64,000 bases of DNA from NCBI GenBank assembly GCA_014385265.1, contig JACRTJ010000016.1, positions 1-64,000 of the forward strand. Direction: 5' to 3'. Made by a program: the position numbers and the translations under genes. The notes beneath the pieces are model-generated. The model did no database searches and was not told the DNA's origin. It saw nothing but the letters and a program-made list of their open reading frames with translations. Shown here piece by piece: positions 51,297 to 59,935 of the stretch (the stretch's first letter is position 1; the number at the start of each line of letters is the position of its first letter). The DNA is from Enterocloster hominis (ex Liu et al. 2021). Its GTDB lineage: Bacteria > Bacillota > Clostridia > Lachnospirales > Lachnospiraceae.

Positions 51297-52433
51297 ATGG
51301 TTGAGTTAGATCAGTTTAAATATACGTTATCCACATATGAAAAACCGCTTCAGGAAGTTCGGGAATCCTTAAACCTGGATGCGAAGATCAGGCGGATCGA
51401 CGAGCTTGACAAGACCATGGAGGAGCCCAGCTTCTGGGAAGATGCAGAATTATCCACAAGGCTTGTGAAGGAAGCGAAGCATTTAAAAGATACGGTCGCG
51501 GAGTTTAACAGGCTTCAGAACCAGTATGAGGAGATCGGTCTGATGATCGAGATGGGGTACGAGGAGAACGACCCGGCCATCGTTCCGGAGATCCAGAAGA
51601 TGGTGGATGAATTTTCCGACGAGCTGGAGGCCTTGCGGCTCCGTACCCTTTTGACGGGAGAATACGACGGCAACAATGCCATCATGCGCCTCAACGCAGG
51701 AGCCGGAGGGACCGAATCCTGCGACTGGTGCAGCATCCTTTACCGGATGTACTGCCGGTGGGCGGAGAGCAAGGGCTTTTCCGTGGAGATGTTAGACTAT
51801 CTGGCCGGTGAAGAGGCCGGGATCAAGTCAGTGACTCTCCAGATCAACGGGGAGAACGCCTTTGGCTATCTGAAATCCGAGAGAGGCGTCCACCGCCTGG
51901 TGCGGATCTCCCCGTTCAACGCCAACGGAAAGCGGCAGACCTCCTTTGTATCCTGTGACGTGATGCCAGATATTGAGGAGGATCTGGATGTGGAGATCAA
52001 TCCAGACGACCTAAGGATCGATACCTACCGGTCCAGCGGTGCCGGCGGGCAGCACATCAATAAGACCTCCTCTGCGGTGCGTATCACCCATATCCCCACA
52101 GGGATCGTGGTACAGTGCCAGAATGAACGGTCCCAGTTCCAGAACAAGGACAGGGCCATGCAGATGTTAAAGGCAAAGCTTTATATGCTGAAGCAGCAGG
52201 AGAACGCGGAGAAGATCTCTGATCTCCGGGGCGATGTCAAGGAGATCGCCTGGGGCAGCCAGATCCGCTCCTATGTGCTCCAGCCCTATACGCTCATTAA
52301 GGATCACAGGACCGGCTTTGAGAGCGGGAATGTGACCAGCGTGCTGGATGGCAGCATCGACGGATTCATCAGCGCATACCTCAAGTGGGAAAGCCTGGGA
52401 CGGCCGCAGGTGAAGGGCGGAGAGAGCGAATAA
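51297..52433 (+). CDS. prfB: Peptide chain release factor 2
   Basis: The 378-residue factor ends translation at UGA and UAA. The GGQ peptidyl-tRNA hydrolysis motif is in SSGAGGQHINKTSSAVRI (about residue 250). The frame is open from the ATG through the whole N-terminal domain, so the +1 programmed frameshift found near codon 25 in many bacteria is absent. The start follows GAGAGGACGAG, 16 bp after secA; the pair is a conserved Firmicutes neighbourhood. Confidence 0.97.
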   Translation: MVELDQFKYTLSTYEKPLQEVRESLNLDAKIRRIDELDKTMEEPSFWEDAELSTRLVKEAKHLKDTVAEFNRLQNQYEEIGLMIEMGYEENDPAIVPEIQKMVDEFSDELEALRLRTLLTGEYDGNNAIMRLNAGAGGTESCDWCSILYRMYCRWAESKGFSVEMLDYLAGEEAGIKSVTLQINGENAFGYLKSERGVHRLVRISPFNANGKRQTSFVSCDVMPDIEEDLDVEINPDDLRIDTYRSSGAGGQHINKTSSAVRITHIPTGIVVQCQNERSQFQNKDRAMQMLKAKLYMLKQQENAEKISDLRGDVKEIAWGSQIRSYVLQPYTLIKDHRTGFESGNVTSVLDGSIDGFISAYLKWESLGRPQVKGGESE

Positions 52434-52521
52434 GCAGATTCTGGGCGGAAGCGGAGGATCCCGCTGGTTTCTGGCCTGGCAGAGCCCGGTCTGCGGGAAG
52501 ATGGACAAAAAGAAAAGAGAG

Positions 52522-52560
52522 GACCGGTTCCTGGGCCTGTGCCCTGGGACCGGTCTGTTT
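52522..52560 (+). terminator. Rho-independent terminator after prfB
   Basis: GACCGGTTCCTGGGC pairs with GCCCTGGGACCGGTC (wobble and one mismatch), followed by TGTTT. Confidence 0.7.
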
Positions 52561-52621
52561 GGTATTGATGGAAGGAATGCCGGATCTCAGCCGGAAAAAT
52601 GTGGAACAGGAGGAAATACGT

Positions 52622-53155
52622 ATGCGTCTGGAGCGGGTCACGGATTCGTCACATCCCATGTATAACGAGGCCTTAAGGCTGTATCAGATAAGTTTCCCTT
52701 ATCATGAACAGAGAGAGGAGCTGTCCCAGAAAAGGATCTTAGGGGACAGTGAATACTGCTTTGATCTGGTCTATGATGAGGATAGGTTCGTGGGGCTGAT
52801 CCTGTATTGGGAGAATGAAGAATTTATTTACATTGAGCATTTCTGTATCTGCCCGGAAATGAGAAATAAGCGGTACGGGGAACGGGTGCTGGCGCTTTTG
52901 GGGAAAGGGGAGAAACCGCGGATCCTTGAGATCGATCCCCCTGTGGATGATATTTCCAGGCGCAGGAAAGGGTTTTATGAGAGATGCGGGTTTATAGACA
53001 ATCCCTACGAGCATACGCATCCAGCGTATCATCAGGAAAGCCGGGGACACAGCCTGGTGCTGATGACCAGCCCGGAACGTCTGTCCGGGGAAGCGTTTGA
53101 GAGATTCAGCAGATATCTGGGAGAGCGGGTTATGAAGGATGAGTTTGCAGGCTGA
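52622..53155 (+). CDS. GNAT-family N-acetyltransferase
   Basis: A 177-residue GNAT fold. FVGLILYWENEEFIYIEHFCICPEMRNKRYGERVLALL spans the core strands 4-5 and the acetyl-CoA loop (RNKRYG in place of the usual R/QxxGxG/A). GFYERCGF is the usual strand 6-7 element. ATG 52622 with AGGAGG 8 nt upstream is chosen; the frame is open well into prfB but the earlier part reads over the prfB terminator. The substrate is unknown. Confidence 0.85.
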   Translation: MRLERVTDSSHPMYNEALRLYQISFPYHEQREELSQKRILGDSEYCFDLVYDEDRFVGLILYWENEEFIYIEHFCICPEMRNKRYGERVLALLGKGEKPRILEIDPPVDDISRRRKGFYERCGFIDNPYEHTHPAYHQESRGHSLVLMTSPERLSGEAFERFSRYLGERVMKDEFAG

Positions 53156-53216
53156 CTAGAGGCCGGCCGGAAACGGATCTTATGGGATCTGAGCGATGTG
53201 ATTTGAGAGAAAAAGG

Positions 53217-53262
53217 AGCGGCGCTCCATAGACAATTTTCTGTCTATGGGGTGCCGCTTTTG
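53217..53262. terminator. Bidirectional terminator between GNAT and wall-binding protein genes
   Basis: AGCGGCGCTCCATAGACA pairs over 18 positions with TGTCTATGGGGTGCCGCT (two G-T pairs), with A and T tracts outside the stem on both strands. Confidence 0.85.
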
Positions 53263-53273
53263 TGGTAAGGGGG

Positions 53274-54689
53274 TTATTCTTCTTTGTGCTCTTTTTCAGT
53301 ACACTTTTCTTCCAGATGCTCGTGGACTACAATTCCATGTTTACCGGTACAGTAGTAGTATCCGTCAGCATCTTTAACGTTTTTCTTGTTCTTCTGGATT
53401 GCGCCGCTTTCATTTACCAGGTAGCGTTTTCCGTCGTATTCAACAATACCGTATTTGCTGTCTTCCTCTGCTGCCAGACGTCTGCCGTTGACATAGATGT
53501 AGTTGTCATTGATGCCGTTGGTACCTGCTCCCTTAGGAGAACCACTGGATTTGAAATCGAAGGTATAGGAACTTCCGTCAATGGTGAGAGTCTGGGTACC
53601 AGTTTTGGCAGCTCCGTCACCGCCGAAGTAGCATACATAAACATTTTCTTCTACATTTTCGATATCGCTGATATAGTCAATGGAACTGATACTTTCAATT
53701 TTCTTCTTATCAGAAGAGTCAACTTTAACTTTTTTAAGACCTGTCACTAACTCGCCATATTCATTAAACGCGTATGTTTTTCCATCAATGGTCCGGAACT
53801 CAGAGACTGCGGTCTTTCCTGCGCTGGTGGAGTAATACCAGTATACGCTGCCGTCGTCGTGGGCACTGGAGTGCATCTCAGAGTCAGGAACCGCCTGGAA
53901 CCATCCGGTACGCAGATAAGGCTCTTCAGAATCTCCGTAGTAGGACCAATCCCAATCGCCGTCGTCGCCCTTGTGCCATCCATACTGCGCCACACCTCTC
54001 TCATCAAAGAAGTACTCCTTGCCGCCGATGGATTTCTTGGTGCTCACAGTCTTCTTGCCGTTGGAGCCGAAGTAGAAGTGGTAGGTGGGCTCGGTCTCGT
54101 CCTCGTTGGTGTCGTCGGGAACTGTGGTGTATACCCAGGCGTTGGTCACTACACTGCCGTCGCCCTCGCCGTCGGCATAGTATAAGCCGTTGGCCCAGTC
54201 GTCCTCAGATTCCACATATTCGCCGCTCTCAGTGACCCATCCGCTCATCATACGTCCGTAATGGTCGAACACGTATTTCTTATCGCCGACCTCATAAACC
54301 TTGGCCTTGCTGCCGTCGCTCTTGATGGCTTTTCCGTTGGAGCCGAAGTAGTACCAGCTTCCCTCGCCTACCAGCTCGTCGCCCTGCCATTCCGGGTTCT
54401 GGATGAATTTCCATACGTTGGTGGCCATGGCTCCGGAGGAACCTAAGTAGTAGTAGTTGTCGTCGTCTTCGATCAGGGTGCGGCGGAGCATGATGCCGTC
54501 GCTTCCGAGATAATAATACAGGTTTCCGTCCTGTTTCCAGCCGTCCTTAAAGTATTCTCCGTCGTTCTGTACATATACCCATTCGTCTCCTAAAGCCTGC
54601 CACTGGGCAGCAGAAGCGGAAAATACAGTTCCCAGGGTGAGAACTGCAGAAGCTGTCAGAACAGCGTAGCAGAAATTTGCTTTTTTCAT
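53274..54689 (-). CDS. Secreted cell-wall-binding repeat protein (choline/glucan-binding type)
   Basis: A 471-residue exported protein. A signal peptide (about 1-28, ending SASAA) is followed by about ten aromatic repeats of the choline/glucan-binding kind (WVYVQNDGEYFKDGWKQDG, YYYLGSDGIM, YYFGSNGKAIKSDG, YVFDHYGRMMSGWV and others). No catalytic domain is visible. The C-terminus is charged (EEKCTEKEHKEE). It probably sits on wall polymers as a surface adhesin or structural protein. GGAGGAGAG precedes the ATG. A palindrome CCACTAAGTGG (54765-54775) lies near the promoter. Confidence 0.9.
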   Translation of the reverse strand: MKKANFCYAVLTASAVLTLGTVFSASAAQWQALGDEWVYVQNDGEYFKDGWKQDGNLYYYLGSDGIMLRRTLIEDDDNYYYLGSSGAMATNVWKFIQNPEWQGDELVGEGSWYYFGSNGKAIKSDGSKAKVYEVGDKKYVFDHYGRMMSGWVTESGEYVESEDDWANGLYYADGEGDGSVVTNAWVYTTVPDDTNEDETEPTYHFYFGSNGKKTVSTKKSIGGKEYFFDERGVAQYGWHKGDDGDWDWSYYGDSEEPYLRTGWFQAVPDSEMHSSAHDDGSVYWYYSTSAGKTAVSEFRTIDGKTYAFNEYGELVTGLKKVKVDSSDKKKIESISSIDYISDIENVEENVYVCYFGGDGAAKTGTQTLTIDGSSYTFDFKSSGSPKGAGTNGINDNYIYVNGRRLAAEEDSKYGIVEYDGKRYLVNESGAIQKNKKNVKDADGYYYCTGKHGIVVHEHLEEKCTEKEHKEE

Positions 54690-54764
54690 AGATGTACTCT
54701 CCTCCTTGTATCGCGCATGATTTGAAGGGCGCGTTTTTTTCTATTCCTGTTATGTACTATCATA

Positions 54765-54775
54765 CCACTAAGTGG
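54765..54775. promoter_or_regulatory. 11-bp palindrome near the wall-binding protein promoter
   Basis: CCACT-A-AGTGG overlaps the minus-strand promoter region, where TTGCCA and TATGAT-like hexamers lie close together. The exact promoter cannot be fixed, and no regulator is known. Confidence 0.3.
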
Positions 54776-54894
54776 CAAGGTCTGTCCAGAACTAAGTTGG
54801 GGTAAAAGTGTGGCATGGCATTACGAATTGTTTAAGAATTAAGAACATTTTCCCAGAACCGCCGTTATGGAGCCGGATCCTGGTGAAAACCTTC

Positions 54895-54923
54895 TTGCGC
54901 CCGTGGCCGGAGCGGTCTATAAT
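54895..54923 (+). promoter_or_regulatory. Sigma-A promoter of the MoxR operon
   Basis: TTGCGC, 17 nt, TATAAT, 37 bp upstream of the MoxR start. Confidence 0.8.
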
Positions 54924-54960
54924 AAGTAGAGAAATATTCCAAAAACGGAGGAGACAGGCA

Positions 54961-55908
54961 ATGGAATACAGCCATTTTAAGGAACATACAGACCGGGTGG
55001 TGGAAAGCTGTTCCCGGGTGATCGTCGGCAAGGAGGAAACGGTCCGGCTGATTTTTATCAGCTTTTTATGCTCCGGACACGTGCTTTTAGAGGACGTGCC
55101 GGGAACGGGAAAGACCATGCTTTTAAAGGCATTTGCAAGGACTGTGGGCAGCGGGTTTAAGCGGATCCAGTTTACGCCGGATCTTCTGCCGTCGGATCTT
55201 ACGGGCATCAATTTTTATAACCAGAAAACAGGGGAGTTCCAGTTCCGCGAGGGCCCCCTGTTTACCAATATCGTGCTGGCGGACGAGATCAACCGGGCCA
55301 CGCCCAGAACCCAGTCCAGCCTTCTGGAGGCCATGGAGGAAAGCCAGATCACCGTGGACGGCGTTACCTATCCCATGGCAGAGCCGTTCTTTGTCATGGC
55401 CACCCAGAATCCGGTGGAATCCTATGGGACGTTTCCCCTGCCGGAAGCCCAGCTGGACCGGTTTTTCATGAGACTGAGCCTGGGCTACATGACCAGGGAG
55501 CAGGAGATGGAGGTGGTGTCCAGGCCGTCCACAGCAGATATTTTAAACTCCCTGGAGCCGGTGGTGAGCCCGGAGGTGATCCGCGAGATGAAGGAACTAT
55601 ATACGAAGGTGCGGGTCCAGAAGGATGTCCTGGGCTACATGATGGACATTGTGGAAAAGACCCGGACGGAGAGCCGGTTTGTCACCGGAGTATCCACCAG
55701 GGGGGCCATCGCCCTCTATAAAGCCTCCCAGGCCATGGCCGCGTCCCTGGGACGGGATTTTGTGATCCCAGAGGATGTGAAGGCCGCAGCGCCCTGGGTC
55801 CTCAGCCACAGGATCATCTCCAGGGGAGGCGAAAGCTTTGAGGATGCGAGAAAATATCTGGGACAGATCATGGAGGATATCCCGGTTCCCATGGAGAACC
55901 TGCGATGA
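54961..55908 (+). CDS. MoxR-family AAA+ ATPase
   Basis: A 315-residue chaperone-like ATPase. Walker A is EDVPGTGKTMLLK, Walker B VLADEINRATPRTQ, and sensor regions ATQNPVESYGTFPLPEAQLDRF and TGVSTRGAIAL are intact. MoxR proteins mature or regulate metal- and VWA-domain partners. ATG 54961 follows GGAGGAGA; the longer frame from 54808 overlaps the promoter. The next gene overlaps by 4 bp. Confidence 0.94.
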   Translation: MEYSHFKEHTDRVVESCSRVIVGKEETVRLIFISFLCSGHVLLEDVPGTGKTMLLKAFARTVGSGFKRIQFTPDLLPSDLTGINFYNQKTGEFQFREGPLFTNIVLADEINRATPRTQSSLLEAMEESQITVDGVTYPMAEPFFVMATQNPVESYGTFPLPEAQLDRFFMRLSLGYMTREQEMEVVSRPSTADILNSLEPVVSPEVIREMKELYTKVRVQKDVLGYMMDIVEKTRTESRFVTGVSTRGAIALYKASQAMAASLGRDFVIPEDVKAAAPWVLSHRIISRGGESFEDARKYLGQIMEDIPVPMENLR

Positions 55909-56963
55909 TCGTATTTCTTGGAGTCCTGGGACTTCTGGTATGGCTGGCGGAGAAATATTCCATGGACCATGTGCTGGATGGACTGGACTTTGCCACGGCC
56001 CTGGATAAGACCGTGGTGGAGCCGGGGGAGGATTTTTCCTGGACCATGACCATAAACAACCGGAAGCGTCTTATGGTCCCCTATCTCCAGATGAGGGAGC
56101 AGATCCCCACAGGACTTGTCTTTTCTGAAAACGGAGAGAACGTGGCGGCAAAGTCCTCTGGAGATCACCTTTCGGTGCTTTACCTTAAGGGACGCCAGAA
56201 GACGGAGTTAGAGCGGAGGGTCCTTTTAAAAAAGCGGGGAAGATATTTCTTCCGGGGCGTTTCGGCAGAGGCCGGGGATTTCCTGGGGCTTCAGACCGCG
56301 CTGGAGACGTATCCGGAATTAAAGGAGATCGTGGTAAAGCCGGCTCCCAGCGGCTGGGAGGAGCTTCCCAGGCTCCTGGGCGGATATGCAGGCGAATATG
56401 TGGTGAAACGGAGCCTCTTTGAGGATCCTGTGCTGATCCGTGGGTTCAGGGAATACACGGGCCGGGAGCCCCTGCGGTCCATCAGCTGGGTCCAGAGCGC
56501 CAGACAGAGCCGGTTTTTGGTCAAGGAGCAGGAAAATATGACGGATCTTTCCTGTACCATCCTCCTGGATGTGGAGTGCCGGGACGAGGAACGGGAAGCA
56601 GAGCTTCTGGAGCAGTGCTTTTCCATGGTCCGCAGTATCTGTGAGGAGCTGGAAAAGCGGAGGATCGCCTATGATTTCCAGACCAACGGCGTGATCGCCG
56701 GGGCCATGGGAAACTGGAACCGGATCGGAGAGGGCCTGGGGCCGGGCCATCTGGAGACTGTGCTGGAGGGGCTGGGAAGGATGACCTACGACTGCCGGAT
56801 GGGGAGCGGGGAATTCCTTTCCGGCATCCGGAAGGGGCTCCGGTCTGGAAAAAGCCTGATCTATGTGGCTCCGGACCGGAACCAGGACGCGGCGCCGTAC
56901 CTTTCGTCCCTGGAAGAGCGGTCCGGCCGGAGGCTGCTGGCGCTTTATGGGGAGGATGTGTAG
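55905..56963 (+). CDS. DUF58 domain protein
   Basis: A 352-residue protein. An N-terminal hydrophobic segment anchors it, then a beta-rich domain leads to the DUF58 core REYTGREPLRSISWVQSARQSRFLVKE (about 180-207) and a VWA-like region beginning LSCTILLDVECRD. It is always linked to MoxR, which likely remodels it. It overlaps MoxR by 4 bp and precedes the membrane protein by 3 bp. Confidence 0.92.
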   Translation: MIVFLGVLGLLVWLAEKYSMDHVLDGLDFATALDKTVVEPGEDFSWTMTINNRKRLMVPYLQMREQIPTGLVFSENGENVAAKSSGDHLSVLYLKGRQKTELERRVLLKKRGRYFFRGVSAEAGDFLGLQTALETYPELKEIVVKPAPSGWEELPRLLGGYAGEYVVKRSLFEDPVLIRGFREYTGREPLRSISWVQSARQSRFLVKEQENMTDLSCTILLDVECRDEEREAELLEQCFSMVRSICEELEKRRIAYDFQTNGVIAGAMGNWNRIGEGLGPGHLETVLEGLGRMTYDCRMGSGEFLSGIRKGLRSGKSLIYVAPDRNQDAAPYLSSLEERSGRRLLALYGEDV

Positions 56964-56966
56964 AAA

Positions 56967-58058
56967 ATGGACATACTGGTTTTTAAGATATTGACGGACG
57001 TGTGTTTTTATATGGCCATGTTCATGCCCCTGTTCCTTTCCGGCCCCCTCTGGGTGCGGGTGCTGCTTTTTCTGGCGCTGGCATCCTGGTGCGTCTGGCT
57101 TCTGATCTGCTGGAAAAAGCGGAACATGGAGGAGCGGGCCCATGACAGCCTCATGACGGAGGCCAGGCTTCTTCTTGCGGCGGGCTGTATCCAGTGGCTT
57201 TCCCTGGGAACGGAGGTCTGGGGAAGACGGTGTGTCCCGTTTTTTACAGCCTTCCTGGTTCTCGGGATCTTCCTTTTAAGGGCCCTGCGCCTGGCCCGGA
57301 CGGGACAGGGGAGAGGCGGCTTCTGGGGAAGGACTGCCGGGGAGCTTCTGGCGGTGCTGGCGGCGGCCGGCATCCTTTCCAGCCAGGCTGTGACCGGAGG
57401 GCTTCTGTACGGCCTGAAATTTCTGTACATGACCCTGGTGGTGCCGGTGCTGGAGCTTATGGTCCGCCTCCTGGCAGGTACCCTTATGGGGATCTCCTGG
57501 ATCTTTTCCAGGCTTTTTAAGGATTTTTCCTACGAGATGCCCGAAAATGCCCTGGACGGCCTGATGGCTCCGGAGGCGCTCCCGGGCTTTGAGGGGACGG
57601 CGGCCTCTGAAACGCCGGCGTTTCTGAAGCTTTTGGGAACTCTTGCGGCAGCCGCAGCCCTGGTTTTGTTTTTCTGGTTTCTGTACCGGATGCTGTCCGG
57701 CCGCGGTCGGGAAACGGACCGGAGGCCGGCCGGAACGGTGAGAAGAAGCCAGGCGGCTCCGGAGACGGGAAAACGGGCCGGGGCCAGAGAGTATATGGGA
57801 GACCGGGGCGTCCGGTATTATTTCCGTAAATTTTTAAAGCTCTGCGTCGCCTTCCAGCTTCCAGCAGATGAACGGTCCGCCAGCAGCGAGACCGTGTGCA
57901 GCGATGCGGTCCGCTCCTGGGGAATGGAGGAGGAGATCACCGCATTCCGGGATCTGTATCGGAAGGTCCGGTATGGAGAAAAGGAGGAAACGGAGGCTTT
58001 TAAGAGAGAGGCCAGGGAGATCTATAAGAAGGTAAAGAAAAAGGCGTCGGAACGCTGA
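56967..58058 (+). CDS. Membrane protein with C-terminal DUF4129-like domain
   Basis: A 363-residue protein with about six membrane helices in the first 240 residues, then a basic linker and a cytoplasmic or outside helical domain of about 85 residues (YYFRKFLKLCVAFQLPADERSASSETV ... EITAFRDLYRKVRYGE) that resembles DUF4129 of transglutaminase-like proteins. The transglutaminase domain itself is missing. Its stop codon lies in the loop of a terminator. It completes the MoxR-DUF58 operon. Confidence 0.8.
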   Translation: MDILVFKILTDVCFYMAMFMPLFLSGPLWVRVLLFLALASWCVWLLICWKKRNMEERAHDSLMTEARLLLAAGCIQWLSLGTEVWGRRCVPFFTAFLVLGIFLLRALRLARTGQGRGGFWGRTAGELLAVLAAAGILSSQAVTGGLLYGLKFLYMTLVVPVLELMVRLLAGTLMGISWIFSRLFKDFSYEMPENALDGLMAPEALPGFEGTAASETPAFLKLLGTLAAAAALVLFFWFLYRMLSGRGRETDRRPAGTVRRSQAAPETGKRAGAREYMGDRGVRYYFRKFLKLCVAFQLPADERSASSETVCSDAVRSWGMEEEITAFRDLYRKVRYGEKEETEAFKREAREIYKKVKKKASER

Positions 58059-58073
58059 GTTCCGGCGCCTTTT
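58039..58073. terminator. Bidirectional terminator overlapping the end of the DUF4129-like gene
   Basis: AAAAGGCGTCGGAAC (58039-58053) and GTTCCGGCGCCTTTT (58059-58073) pair with one mismatch. The stem includes the last five codons of the plus-strand gene and lies just after the end of the convergent BCCT gene. Confidence 0.85.
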
Positions 58074-58079
58074 GAGATC

Positions 58080-59618
58080 CTATTTTTTACTGCTGTCCAG
58101 ATACCGGCCCGCATCCTTTAAGAAGCTGGCGATGATCAGAAGGATCACCAGGGCCACCGGGAAGGCGGCGATGATGGAAACCGTCTGGAGGTTGGCCATG
58201 GAGCTTTCGGAAAACACCAGGGCAATGGGGAAGAGGATCAGCATTACGGCCCAGAAGAATTTCACAGCCCGGTGGGGCTCCTCGTCTCCGGTCATCTGCT
58301 TATAGGTGTAGGAGGAGGCTACCAGGGCGATGGAATCGAAGCTGGTGGCGTAAAAGGCGATCATGGCGGCGATCAGAAGCACCAGCACCATGGGAGCCAG
58401 GGGGAGGGTATCCACAATGGCGATGATGGTGGAGTACAGATCTCCTGCACCGCCATAGATCCCCAGAACGTCCAGCTTTCCGCTGACCTGGAGGCCCAGG
58501 CTGTAATTTCCCAGGATCAGGAAGCTTAAGAAGGTGCCGCCCAGGCTGTATACATAGCCGCCCAGGATGGTCTGCTTCACGGTGCGCCCACGGGAGATGG
58601 AGCCGATGAAGAAGGGAGAGGCCACGCACCATACCATCCAGTAGGCCCAGTAAAAGATGGTCCAGGTCTGGGGGAAGGAGGTGGTCCGCTGGGGATCGGT
58701 GAAGGTGGCCAGGCTAAAGAAGTTCTGGGCCAGATTTCCGATGGCAGAGAAGCCGGTCTCCAGGATGTAGCGGGTCTCGCCTCCGGCCAGGAGCACATAG
58801 GCCAGAAGGGCAAAAAACAGATACATACAGGCAGCAGACAGCCGGGAGATCCCCTTCATGCCGTGGACCAGGGCGTAGGTGTAAATGATGCAGGTGACCA
58901 CCAGGATCCCGATGGTGACCCATTTAGAGGACGGGAGCCCTGTGAGCCTGGAAAGCACCTGGGCCATCAGCGGCGTAGCCAGGGAAAAGGTCGTGGCGGT
59001 CCCGGCCAGAAGAGCGAACAGGGCCAGAAGGTCAATGCATTTTCCAGGAAGCTTATCCACCCGGTTTCCCAGGATGGGACGGCAGGCCTCAGAATATTTC
59101 TGCTTGTGGCAGCCCCGTACATGGAGCATGAAGCCGAAGGCTACGGCCAGCACCAGATAAAAGCTCCAGGGGATGGGGCCCCAGTGGAAGATGGGATAGG
59201 TGCTGGACCAGATCTGCATGGATCCCATTTCCGCGATATGGGGATCGTTGGCGTAAAGGATCCATTCGCAGAAGGAGTAGAACAGGATGTCAGCGGCCAG
59301 CCCGGCGGTGAACATCATGCTGCTCCAGGCAAAATCTGAGTATTTTGGTTTTTCATTGGGGCCGCCCAGACGGATGGAGCCGTACCGGGAAAAGGCCAGA
59401 TAAATGGAGAGCAGGAACACGCCCAGGCCGATGACAAGATAATAAAGGCCGAAGGTGTCTCCCAGAAGCACCCGGATCTTGTCCAGGATCTGTCTGGAGC
59501 CGTCCGGGGCGGCCATGAAGCTGATGCATAAAAAGGCGATCAGCACGAAGGGAATGACGGCGGTGGACCAGTCGATCTTTCCCTTCAGGGATTCTGTATG
59601 GGGATTCTGTTTGTTCAT
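58080..59618 (-). CDS. BCCT-family transporter (betaine/carnitine/choline type)
   Basis: A 512-residue transporter with 12 membrane helices. The pattern FAWSSMMFTAGLAADILFYSFCEW and the later MVWCVASPFFIGSISRGRTVKQ are typical of BCCT proteins; the latter is the conserved segment around helix 8. FYATSFDSIALVASSYTYKQ follows. Members take up trimethylammonium compounds by ion coupling or exchange. The specific substrate is not clear; no catabolic genes are nearby. AGGAGGAACGC precedes the ATG. Confidence 0.92.
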   Translation of the reverse strand: MNKQNPHTESLKGKIDWSTAVIPFVLIAFLCISFMAAPDGSRQILDKIRVLLGDTFGLYYLVIGLGVFLLSIYLAFSRYGSIRLGGPNEKPKYSDFAWSSMMFTAGLAADILFYSFCEWILYANDPHIAEMGSMQIWSSTYPIFHWGPIPWSFYLVLAVAFGFMLHVRGCHKQKYSEACRPILGNRVDKLPGKCIDLLALFALLAGTATTFSLATPLMAQVLSRLTGLPSSKWVTIGILVVTCIIYTYALVHGMKGISRLSAACMYLFFALLAYVLLAGGETRYILETGFSAIGNLAQNFFSLATFTDPQRTTSFPQTWTIFYWAYWMVWCVASPFFIGSISRGRTVKQTILGGYVYSLGGTFLSFLILGNYSLGLQVSGKLDVLGIYGGAGDLYSTIIAIVDTLPLAPMVLVLLIAAMIAFYATSFDSIALVASSYTYKQMTGDEEPHRAVKFFWAVMLILFPIALVFSESSMANLQTVSIIAAFPVALVILLIIASFLKDAGRYLDSSKK

Positions 59619-59665
59619 ATGCGTTCCTCCTGTTCAATTTTATAAAATTATTTGTGATATTGAAC

Positions 59666-59694
59666 ATTATAGCATCGTCATGGAGGAAATGCAA
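59666..59694 (-). promoter_or_regulatory. Sigma-A promoter of the BCCT gene
   Basis: On the minus strand TTGCAT, 17 nt, TATAAT, about 50 bp before the start codon. Confidence 0.8.
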
Positions 59695-59893
59695 GGGGAA
59701 AATACAGAGAATCCATATGAGAATGGAACTGTCCAGCCGTGCCGCTTCCTGTCTGCCCGCAGCGGGCAGGAGGCGCCGGGCATCTGCCTTATGGAGATCC
59801 GGACAGAACTGCTGCATGGGGATAAAACGGAGAGACAAAAAGGGCCGCGCCAGGCTCCGGCAGGATACAGGAGGTCTGTACGCGGCCTTTTAA
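59695..59893. terminator. Gap before BCCT with the gltS terminator
   Basis: Most of the 318-bp gap shows no supported gene. At 59837-59892 AAAAGGGCCGCG and CGCGGCCTTTT form a stem-loop with a T tract on the minus strand, ending gltS transcription. A CTGCCCGC-A-GCGGGCAG palindrome lies near 59753-59769. Confidence 0.65.
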
Positions 59894-59935
59894 AAAGGTC
59901 CCGCTATATGATTGGGAAGGCGCCCGCGGATGGGA

